A stretch of 9,195 nucleotides of DNA, taken from the NCBI GenBank assembly GCA_013003325.1, contig JABDJU010000318.1, forward strand, positions 1-9,195, read 5' to 3'. Below, in pieces: positions 1-5,839 of this stretch. Source of the stretch: Acidimicrobiales bacterium. GTDB lineage: Bacteria > Actinomycetota > Acidimicrobiia > Acidimicrobiales > SZUA-35. Every line of letters starts with the position of its first letter. Positions within the stretch are counted from its first letter, which is position 1. A program made the translations under genes and the position numbers. The notes beneath the pieces were generated by a model. It had not been told where the DNA came from. It ran no database searches and worked only from the letters and a program-made list of their open reading frames with translations.

Positions 1-2
1 TC

Positions 3-962
3 GACGGATCACCCTTCTTGCTCGCTCCCAGTGTTTCGTTACCGGACTCGACGCGGAATGTGAACCGACTCGCCAACATCGCTGCCCACGGTCGGGAGCG
101 TATCGAAGCGTGGCGGCGGTCGAGCGATGACGTCGTGCTGCACCGCAGCTACTTCTACAGAACACGCCACGTGAGCGGCGTGCCTGTCGTCGTAACCATC
201 TACGACCTCATCGCAGAACTGTTCCCGGACGAGCGGGTCAACAGTCCGGGGGTCGTCGAAGCACGGGCCCGATCGATCGAGATGGCCGACCATGTTCTGG
301 CCATCTCCGAAACGACCCGTCGGGACGCGATCCGTCACTACGGAATCGACCCGGCTCGGATCACCACCACTCCCCTGGCGTCCGGGTTGGCAATCCGAGG
401 TTCGGCCGCAGGTGGAGATCGGCGGTCCACCACCGTGCTGTACGTCGGGAAACGGGATGGCTACAAAAACTTCGATGCCCTTGTCGACGCAGTGGGAGAC
501 CCGGCCGTTCCCCCCGACATCAACCTCGTGGCATACGGGGGTGGGCGCTTGACCAAGGCGGAACAACGCCGCCTGGCCGAGAAGGGTCTCGCCGGCCGGG
601 TGACCCACATCGAGCCCGACCCGGCCCAGCTCGACCGCTTGTATCGCACCGCAATGGCCTACGTATGCCCCAGCAAGTACGAAGGGTTCGGACTGCCGGT
701 CGTCGAAGCGATGGAACGGGCCTGCCCGGTGATCGTCGCTGATGCGGGCGCCCTTCCCGAGGTGGCGGACGGCGCCGCCCTCAGCTTTGATCCAGACGAT
801 CCGGCCCAGCTCACCAAACACATCGTCGATCTGCACGAACAGCCCGAACTCCGCCACCAACTGTCCGTGGCCGGCGAGCAGCAGAGCAGCTTCTTCTCCT
901 GGACCAGAACGGCCGAGACCACAATGGCCGGCTATCGCGCTGCGCTGGAGATGGGGTCGTGA
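3..962 (+). CDS. GT4-family glycosyltransferase, 5' partial
   Basis: Retaining GT-B glycosyltransferase that would move a sugar from a nucleotide donor onto a growing lipid-linked glycan at the cytoplasmic face of the membrane. The frame is open to the left edge, so the true start lies outside and the TTG at 18 should not be taken as the start; family members of about 370 residues suggest some 50-80 residues are missing. Visible motifs are TIYDLIAELFP (end of the N-terminal Rossmann domain), ISETTRRD (linker), VLYVGKRDGYKN (start of the donor-binding domain) and EGFGLPVVE, the E-x7-E signature, followed by ADAGALPEV. It ends in TGA at 960-962, overlapping the flippase start by 4 bases, so the two are probably translationally coupled. 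The family is secure; the sugar and acceptor cannot be read from sequence. A mannosyl- or rhamnosyltransferase is plausible given the rml genes nearby. Confidence 0.9.
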   Translation, partial: DGSPFLLAPSVSLPDSTRNVNRLANIAAHGRERIEAWRRSSDDVVLHRSYFYRTRHVSGVPVVVTIYDLIAELFPDERVNSPGVVEARARSIEMADHVLAISETTRRDAIRHYGIDPARITTTPLASGLAIRGSAAGGDRRSTTVLYVGKRDGYKNFDALVDAVGDPAVPPDINLVAYGGGRLTKAEQRRLAEKGLAGRVTHIEPDPAQLDRLYRTAMAYVCPSKYEGFGLPVVEAMERACPVIVADAGALPEVADGAALSFDPDDPAQLTKHIVDLHEQPELRHQLSVAGEQQSSFFSWTRTAETTMAGYRAALEMGS

Positions 963-2299
963 GCGTGCTCGAACAAACGCGAGTCGAGGACGGTCGCCGG
1001 CATTACCTGACGCTGTTCCGCAGCGGCGTCGGCCTTCTGGCGGCACGGTTGGTGTGCATGGCCATCTCGCTGATCATGATCCCGGTCGCGGTCGGCTCGA
1101 TGAGCGACGAGAGCTTCGGGCTGTGGATGACCGTGGCGAGTGTGTCCTCGGTGCTGGCGTTGTTCAACCTCGGGGTCGGGAACGCACTGGTCAGTCTGAT
1201 CGCGGCTGCCGGCCGAAGTGCCGACGGGCTCCGCCGCACGATTTCGACCGGGTTTGCGCTGGCCGCCGTCGGGGGACTGATCGCCGGGGTCTTGTCGGGC
1301 ATCGTGATCGTGACCCGAGACTGGGAGTCCACCCTCAGCCTTTCCGAACTGTCCGATTCTGACGTGGCGGCAGTTCTCGGCATCGCCGTCGCCACCTTTG
1401 CGCTCACGGTGCCGCTCGCCACCGTGCTGAACATTCGCCAAGGCCAGGAGCGCCACGACCTCGTCGCCGGGCTGACCGTGCTCGGATCGGTGGTCGCCCT
1501 CGGCCTTGTACTGCTCGGCGCCTCAAGTCGAACATGGCAGCTGATCGTCGTGAGCCAATTCGCCGGCTCGCTGGTGGCCGCAATCGTGGGCTGGATGATG
1601 GCCAAGGTCAGGCCCGCCATTCCGTTCCCACGATGGCGGGACATCGACCGCGAACTGGCACCCCGCATCGTCCGCACCGGAGCTCACTATTTCGGGTTGC
1701 AACTCGCCGCCGTGGTCGCCTTCTCCTCGGACAACCTGGTAGCGGCCCGTCTCTTCGGCGCGGCCGAGGTCGGCGAGTACGCAGTGCCAGCTCGGGTCGC
1801 GACCGCCTGTCTGGCCCTGCTCGCCTTGCCGGCCGCGCCGTTGTGGTCGGCGATCGCTCGGAGCCTCGCCGAGGGTCAACTCGACTGGGTTCACAAGACC
1901 ATCGACCGCTTCCGACTCTTCCTTCCAGTCCTCGGCGCCGACACCTTCGTCGCCTTCGCCGGTGTCGTGGGTCCCGTGTCCCGCGTGCTGAGCGACGGCA
2001 CCTACAACCCCGACTGGAACCTGCGTCTGTGGCTCGCCGCCTTCGTCGCGATCGGAACGGTCGGGAACTGGATCGCCACCATCTTCAACGGGTTGTCGAT
2101 GACCCGGCTTCAAGTTGTCCATTCGCTGCTGATGGCGGCGGCGAACATCATGCTCAGCATCGCCCTGGCTCAACGGGTCGGGATCGTGGGCCTGGCCGCC
2201 GGCACAGTCATCAGCTACGTGGTCTTCATCGGAGTTCCCTACTACCTACGACTCGGATCGCTGCACACCCGGTTCTCTCCTTCGGAGGTCACGCCATGA
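959..2299 (+). CDS. Polysaccharide flippase, Wzx/MOP-type membrane protein
   Basis: Integral membrane protein of 446 residues that probably flips undecaprenyl-linked oligosaccharide to the outer face of the cytoplasmic membrane. I count about 12 hydrophobic segments, roughly at residues 19-42, 53-82, 95-118, 135-155, 168-187, 192-214, 240-265, 280-297, 322-345, 352-375, 386-407 and 407-430. This matches the 12-14 helix layout of the MOP/polysaccharide-export families in number and length. The charged loop near residues 215-238 splits it into two bundles, as in that fold. The GTG start at 959 overlaps the stop of the preceding glycosyltransferase (GTGA), and GGAG at 947-950 lies 8 bases upstream, which supports this start. 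Third codon positions are G or C in 43 of the first 50 codons. The family is inferred from topology and neighbours; no single motif is diagnostic, and a related transporter of the same superfamily cannot be excluded. Confidence 0.83.
   Translation: MSVLEQTRVEDGRRHYLTLFRSGVGLLAARLVCMAISLIMIPVAVGSMSDESFGLWMTVASVSSVLALFNLGVGNALVSLIAAAGRSADGLRRTISTGFALAAVGGLIAGVLSGIVIVTRDWESTLSLSELSDSDVAAVLGIAVATFALTVPLATVLNIRQGQERHDLVAGLTVLGSVVALGLVLLGASSRTWQLIVVSQFAGSLVAAIVGWMMAKVRPAIPFPRWRDIDRELAPRIVRTGAHYFGLQLAAVVAFSSDNLVAARLFGAAEVGEYAVPARVATACLALLALPAAPLWSAIARSLAEGQLDWVHKTIDRFRLFLPVLGADTFVAFAGVVGPVSRVLSDGTYNPDWNLRLWLAAFVAIGTVGNWIATIFNGLSMTRLQVVHSLLMAAANIMLSIALAQRVGIVGLAAGTVISYVVFIGVPYYLRLGSLHTRFSPSEVTP
2284..2288 (+). 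promoter_or_regulatory. Shine-Dalgarno fixing the methyltransferase start
   Basis: GGAGG lies 7 bases before the ATG at 2296. The methyltransferase frame stays open upstream to 1534, inside the flippase gene, so this strong ribosome site, the ATGA overlap and the CxxC motif at residue 6 together decide the start. Confidence 0.8.
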
Positions 2300-3084
2300 C
2301 CGCACACCGCTGCCCGGTCTGCGCCACCGCCACGGTGCCCACCCACGCGCTGACGATCCTGAGTAGCCTCGAACGCACCCTGCACTGGTGCCCTGACTGC
2401 GGTCATTCGTTCTTCCCCGAACCCGACTGGCTGCCCGAGGCCTACGAGAGCTCGATCGCATCGACCGACGTCGGCCTGGTCGAGCGGTCGCTGCGACTCG
2501 CCAATGTCACCACCGCCTACCTCGTTCGCTTTCCCGGCGACGGCCCGATTCTCGACTTCGCCGCGGGCACCGGGCTGATGGTCAGAGTGCTGCGGGACCG
2601 TGGCTTCGACGCTCGCTACTTCGACGAGTACGGCCCGAACCATCTCGCCAAGGGATTCGAGGTCTCGGCCCAGCCTCCGGAGCGATACCGATTGATCACC
2701 GCGGTCGAAGTGGCCGAGCACCTGGTCGACCCGGTCGCCGAGTTCCGGCGTCTGGCCAGCCTCAGCGATGCCATCCTCTTCACCACCCAGCTCGGCCCCA
2801 GGGACACACCGCCGCCAGCCGACTGGGACTACCTTTCACCGGGAACCGGCCAGCACATCTCGTTCTACTCGCCGGCGTCGCTGGCCAAGCTGGCCGAACT
2901 GCTCGGGTTCCATGTGGTGTCCCGCGGCGACATGCATCTGCTCTCGAAGACAAAGGTCAGCGCCCGCACATGGCGATTGATCACAACGAATGCGGTTGGA
3001 CACACCCTCGCTGCGTTTCGGCGATCGCACTCCCTCAGCGGCTCAGACCATGAGCAGGCGCTGGCCGATCTGCAACGGTTCTGA
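2296..3084 (+). CDS. Class I SAM methyltransferase with N-terminal zinc ribbon
   Basis: Protein of 262 residues, probably methylating a sugar of the polysaccharide or its nucleotide precursor. The N-terminus has C6-x2-C9 and C32-x2-C35, a zinc-ribbon arrangement. The Rossmann methyltransferase domain follows: motif I is ILDFAAGTG at residues 85-93 (alanine in place of the first glycine), then RGFDARYFDEYGPN at 102-115, and the acidic/histidine motif EVAEHL at 138-143, typical of the Methyltransf_23 group. The later TGQHISFYSPASL stretch recurs in methyltransferases of glycan loci. The ATG overlaps the flippase stop (ATGA), so it is the third gene of the same unit. The real gene is shorter than its open frame, which runs back to 1534. 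Whether it makes O- or C-methyl groups, and on which sugar, is not readable here. It is the last gene before a 161-base gap. Confidence 0.85.
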   Translation: MTAHRCPVCATATVPTHALTILSSLERTLHWCPDCGHSFFPEPDWLPEAYESSIASTDVGLVERSLRLANVTTAYLVRFPGDGPILDFAAGTGLMVRVLRDRGFDARYFDEYGPNHLAKGFEVSAQPPERYRLITAVEVAEHLVDPVAEFRRLASLSDAILFTTQLGPRDTPPPADWDYLSPGTGQHISFYSPASLAKLAELLGFHVVSRGDMHLLSKTKVSARTWRLITTNAVGHTLAAFRRSHSLSGSDHEQALADLQRF

Positions 3085-3086
3085 CG

Positions 3087-3100
3087 CCGACACGCGTCGG
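3087..3100 (+). terminator. Possible weak hairpin after the methyltransferase
   Basis: CCGAC and GTCGG form a 5-base stem with a 4-base loop, starting 3 bases after the TGA stop. There is no T-run after it, so intrinsic termination is doubtful. It could mark the 3' end of the first unit. Confidence 0.25.
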
Positions 3101-3186
3101 GCCGGGCGGCGAAGCGATCAGCGAGCCTTGGGTTTCGGGCCCGACCTCCACCTGGTGACGGCGCTACCGCGCCATTCGGGTGGGGT

Positions 3187-3216
3187 CAGCCTTTCGAACC
3201 GAATAGACGCTAATTT
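3187..3216 (+). promoter_or_regulatory. Candidate promoter for rmlCBD
   Basis: TAATTT at 3211-3216 is the best -10-like hexamer in the gap and sits in an AT-rich island. Transcription from about 3223 would leave a leader of about 23 bases before the rmlC ATG. The -35 region is poor (CAGCCT at 18-base spacing). A small inverted repeat TTCG-AAC-CGAA at 3193-3203 lies between the two boxes and could be an operator, though it is short. Confidence 0.3.
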
Positions 3217-3245
3217 TGGAACTCCGCGAAAGGCCCTGGGCGCGC

Positions 3246-3827
3246 ATGAAGATAGTGACCAACCATCTCGAGGACGTGCTGGAAATACGCTCAGCACGGT
3301 TCGGCGACGCACGAGGTTCGTATGAAGTGACCTATGAGGTGGCTGCGGCTGCTCTTGTTGGTATCTCGCGACCGTTCGTTCAGGACGGTCATTCCATTTC
3401 GGCTCCGGCGGGCACCATCCGCGGCCTGCATCTGCAGCTGGCTCCCTTCTCCCAGGGAAAGCTCGTACGCGTGGTCAGTGGCAGAATTCTCGATGTGGTG
3501 GTGGATGTGCGTAGCGGTTCGGACAGGCGGGGTGAGCACGCGGCCATCGAATTGGACGGGCGGTCGGGTCATCAGTTGTGGATACCTCGTGGTTTTGCCC
3601 ACGGGTTCTGCACGCTCGAACCGAACACCGAGGTCGTCTACAAGGTCGACTACGCCTACACGCCGAGCGCAGAGCGGTCCTTGGCATGGAACGACCCGAC
3701 GCTGGGCATCGATTGGCCGGTTTCTGAGTCCGAGGCGACCTTGACCGACAAAGATCGCGACGGGTTGAGCTATCAGCAGATCATCGACGAGATCGACGGT
3801 CTCGATCGGCACGGGAGCGCGACGTGA
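3246..3827 (+). CDS. rmlC: dTDP-4-dehydrorhamnose 3,5-epimerase
   Basis: Cytosolic cupin enzyme that epimerises dTDP-4-keto-6-deoxy-glucose at C3 and C5, the third step of dTDP-L-rhamnose synthesis. The 193-residue product has the family hallmarks: RFGDARGSY at 18-26, GTIRGLHLQ at 56-64 with catalytic His62, GKLVRVVSGRILDVVVDVR at 71-89, IPRGFAHGFCTLEPNTEVVYK at about 113-133, a Tyr at 138, NDPTLGIDWP at 149-158, and TDKD with Asp170, the likely partner of His62. Length is normal for RmlC. The ATG at 3246 was preferred to the in-frame TTG at 3216 because it opens directly on the usual N-terminus. Its ribosome site is weak (GAAAGG at 3228-3233, 12 bases away). It ends in a GTGA overlap with rmlB. 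Of the first 50 codons only 28 end in G or C, against 43 of 50 in the flippase; the 3' end looks normal. Confidence 0.93.
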   Translation: MKIVTNHLEDVLEIRSARFGDARGSYEVTYEVAAAALVGISRPFVQDGHSISAPAGTIRGLHLQLAPFSQGKLVRVVSGRILDVVVDVRSGSDRRGEHAAIELDGRSGHQLWIPRGFAHGFCTLEPNTEVVYKVDYAYTPSAERSLAWNDPTLGIDWPVSESEATLTDKDRDGLSYQQIIDEIDGLDRHGSAT

Positions 3828-4885
3828 GAATCGTGGTGACGGGCGGTCTCGGCTTCATTGGGTCGGCGGTGATACGGGCATTGATCGACGAAACCGACCA
3901 CGAGGTTTTGAATCTCGACAAGCGGACCTACGCAGCGACGGACGGTTCGGTTGCCCGGGTCGCCACGTCAGATCGATATCACCAACTCGACGTCGACATC
4001 GTTGACGGGCGAGCTGTCCGGCAGGCGATGGCATCGTTCGAACCTGATGCAGTAATCCACTTGGCAGCTGAGAGTCATGTGGATCGTTCGATCGATGGGC
4101 CCGGGGAGTTCATCCAAACGAACGTGGTGGGAACCTTCGAACTGCTGCAGGCTGCGTTCGGATCGGCCCAGCACCGTCGACTGCTGGATTCGTTTCGTTT
4201 CCTGCACGTCTCGACCGATGAAGTGTTCGGGGCCCTTTCACCGACCGATCCACCGTTCAACGAGTCGACGCCCTATGACCCGCGTTCTCCGTACTCCGCG
4301 TCCAAAGCGGCATCTGACCATCTGGTTCGGGCTTGGCATCACACGTATGGCCTGGCGACAATCATCACGAACTGTTCCAACAACTACGGCCCGTTCCACT
4401 TCCCGGAAAAACTGATCCCGTTGATCATTCTGAAGGGCCTGGCCGGCGAGGCTTTGCCCGTCTACGGCCGAGGCGACAATGTCCGGGATTGGTTGTTCGT
4501 CGAGGATCACGCACGAGCCATCATTCTGGCGCTCGAGTCCGGCACCCCAGGGGAAACCTACGCCATCGGCGGAAACGCCGAACGAACCAATCTCGAGGTC
4601 GTCGAGGCGGTATGCGATCTGCTCGATGAAATGGTCGGCGAGATTGGCGGCGAAAGTCGGCGCTCGCTGATCAGCTTCGTGACCGACCGTCCAGGGCACG
4701 ACCTGCGGTATGCCATCGACGCGTCGAAGGTTCAGGCTGAGCTCGGGTGGGCACCGACGAGGACGTTCGAGCAAGGGTTGCGTGAGACGGTTCGGTGGTA
4801 TCTCGACAACGAGACGTGGTGGCGGCCCCTGCTCGGCAGCCGCTATCGGGGGCAACGGCTCGGAACCGGAGCGTCGCCGGCGTGA
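3824..4885 (+). CDS. rmlB: dTDP-glucose 4,6-dehydratase
   Basis: Extended short-chain dehydrogenase that converts dTDP-glucose to dTDP-4-keto-6-deoxyglucose using bound NAD+, the second step of dTDP-L-rhamnose synthesis. The 353-residue protein has the NAD-binding TGGLGFIG motif at residues 6-13, HLAAESHVDRSI in the dehydratase position, the S-T-D-E signature at 130-133 (Asp and Glu are the dehydratase acid/base pair), and Y157-SAS-K161. NCSNNYGPFHFPEKLIPL and GRGDNVRDWLFVEDHARA are characteristic of RmlB rather than of other epimerase-type members. Length is standard. The GTG start overlaps the rmlC stop by 4 bases, with a GGGAG sequence just upstream. Of the first 50 codons 37 end in G or C, between the values for rmlC and the flippase. 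Nothing is missing. Confidence 0.96.
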   Translation: MRIVVTGGLGFIGSAVIRALIDETDHEVLNLDKRTYAATDGSVARVATSDRYHQLDVDIVDGRAVRQAMASFEPDAVIHLAAESHVDRSIDGPGEFIQTNVVGTFELLQAAFGSAQHRRLLDSFRFLHVSTDEVFGALSPTDPPFNESTPYDPRSPYSASKAASDHLVRAWHHTYGLATIITNCSNNYGPFHFPEKLIPLIILKGLAGEALPVYGRGDNVRDWLFVEDHARAIILALESGTPGETYAIGGNAERTNLEVVEAVCDLLDEMVGEIGGESRRSLISFVTDRPGHDLRYAIDASKVQAELGWAPTRTFEQGLRETVRWYLDNETWWRPLLGSRYRGQRLGTGASPA

Positions 4886-5763
4886 CCCGCGTGCTGATCA
4901 CCGGAGCCGGAGGGCAGCTCGGCCAGGAAGTCAAACGGGCGAAGTGGCCGGCCGGAACCGTCGTCGCGGCGCCGGCTTCGGGCGAACTCGATATTACCGA
5001 CCCGGCCATCGTGCGACGCCTCGTCGACGAGTTCGTGCCGGACGTGATCGTCAATGCTGCCGCCTACACCGCCGTGGATCGGGCCGAGGACGATGAGGCC
5101 AGCGCGATGACAGTGAACCGTGACGGCGTGCAGAACCTTGTCGATGCTGCCCATCGGGTGGGGGCAGCGCTCATCCATGTATCGACCGACTACGTGTTCG
5201 ACGGCTCCAAGAGCGGATGGTATGTCGAGGACGACCCGCTCGCCCCGCTCGGCGGATACGGCCGCTCGAAAGCGGCGGGCGAGGCGGCCGCCCTCAGTGC
5301 CGGTCGATCGGTGGTGCTTCGCACCGCGTGGGTCTACGGCGCCCTCGGTTCGAACTTCGTGACAACCATGCTCCGCCTGGCCCCGGAACGTGAGGAAATA
5401 GGCGTGGTCGACGACCAGTTCGGCTGCCCAACCGCTGCCGCAGACATCGCGTCGGTCATCGTGACCGTCGTGTCGGCGTTCAAAGATGGTGCCGCTCCTC
5501 CCGAACGTATCTACCACGTCTGCTCACCAGACGACGCCACATGGCACGAGTTCGCCGTGGCCATCTTTGACGCGTCGATCCACGGGTTCGACGGGACCTG
5601 CAAGAAACTGACGACGCCCGAGTACCCGACGAAGGCGAAGCGTCCAGCCAACAGTCGGCTCGACTCAAGCCGACTGGCACGAGACTTCGGACTCGTGCTG
5701 CCGTCTTGGCGAGAATCGCTCCCCCTCGTGGTCGCCGAACTCCAGGAGCGTGGCGATGTCTGA
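4882..5763 (+). CDS. rmlD: dTDP-4-dehydrorhamnose reductase
   Basis: NAD(P)H-dependent short-chain reductase making dTDP-L-rhamnose in the last step of the pathway. The 293-residue product begins with TRVLITGAGGQLGQE (dinucleotide-binding motif at residues 7-14), has VNAAAYTAVDRAE as in the RmlD family, the catalytic S101-T102-D103 in VSTDYVFDG, Y126-GRS-K130, and RTAWVYG and DDQFGCPTAAADIA in the substrate domain. The frame is open back to 4795, but the GTG at 4882 gives the normal N-terminus, overlaps the rmlB stop (GTGA) and has GGAG 10 bases upstream. A second GTG at 4891 is a less likely alternative. Of the first 50 codons 40 end in G or C. This is the last full gene of the rml unit; a short ORF overlaps its last codons. 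Confidence 0.95.
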   Translation: MTRVLITGAGGQLGQEVKRAKWPAGTVVAAPASGELDITDPAIVRRLVDEFVPDVIVNAAAYTAVDRAEDDEASAMTVNRDGVQNLVDAAHRVGAALIHVSTDYVFDGSKSGWYVEDDPLAPLGGYGRSKAAGEAAALSAGRSVVLRTAWVYGALGSNFVTTMLRLAPEREEIGVVDDQFGCPTAAADIASVIVTVVSAFKDGAAPPERIYHVCSPDDATWHEFAVAIFDASIHGFDGTCKKLTTPEYPTKAKRPANSRLDSSRLARDFGLVLPSWRESLPLVVAELQERGDV

Positions 5764-5830
5764 CTCCACTTTCCTAGCCAGAGCACCCGAAAGGATGGTC
5801 CGGGTTTCGGCCGGCGTTTCGCGTGGCTAA
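5756..5830 (+). pseudogene. 24-codon ORF overlapping rmlD end, possible gene stub
   Basis: An ATG at 5756 overlaps the last 8 bases of rmlD and has AGGAG at 5744-5748, 7 bases upstream, a better ribosome site than most genes here. The frame runs 24 codons (begins MSDSTFLARAPERM) to TAA at 5828-5830, just before the convergent gene ends. Position and ribosome site are those expected of a fourth gene in the rml unit. The peptide is not recognisable. It may be the 5' remnant of a gene lost by deletion or recombination, a small translated peptide, or chance within a GC-rich rmlD tail. The pseudogene label is an inference. Confidence 0.3.
5775..5829. terminator. Nested inverted repeats in the convergent gap
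   Basis: An outer stem TAGCCA (5775-5780) / TGGCTA (5824-5829) encloses an inner stem CCGAAA (5787-5792) / TTTCGG (5805-5810) with a 12-base loop. It lies between two genes that end toward each other and could stop transcription from both sides. No T-run follows on either strand, so it would be a weak or factor-dependent terminator at best. Confidence 0.35.
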
Positions 5831-5839
5831 CCCGTCAGG

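Larger units (their letters stand above)
3085..3245. other. Intergenic region between the two glycan units
   Basis: The longest gap in the window. It holds a hairpin just after the methyltransferase stop, a 10-base palindrome TCGGGCCCGA at 3135-3144, a second hairpin GGCGC-TACC-GCGCC at 3160-3173, and an AT-rich patch TAATTTT at 3211-3217. I see no convincing gene; the frame crossing it from 2990 to 3325 lies mostly over flanking genes and has no recognisable product. The layout suits termination of the first unit and a fresh promoter for the rml unit, but neither element is strong. Confidence 0.6.

Noticed and set aside
39..1046. Minus-strand open frame of 335 codons opposite the first glycosyltransferase
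   Set aside because: Its translation is low-complexity and resembles no family, while the plus strand carries clear GT4 motifs. Long antisense frames are expected in GC-rich genes.
1534..2295. Upstream extension of the methyltransferase frame inside the flippase gene
   Set aside because: The extension is Arg-rich and out of frame with a well-supported membrane protein. The GGAGG site, ATGA overlap and CxxC motif place the start at 2296.
3216..3245. TTG start adding 10 residues to RmlC
   Set aside because: There is no ribosome site before it, the TTG overlaps the candidate -10 box, and the ATG at 3246 gives the normal family N-terminus.
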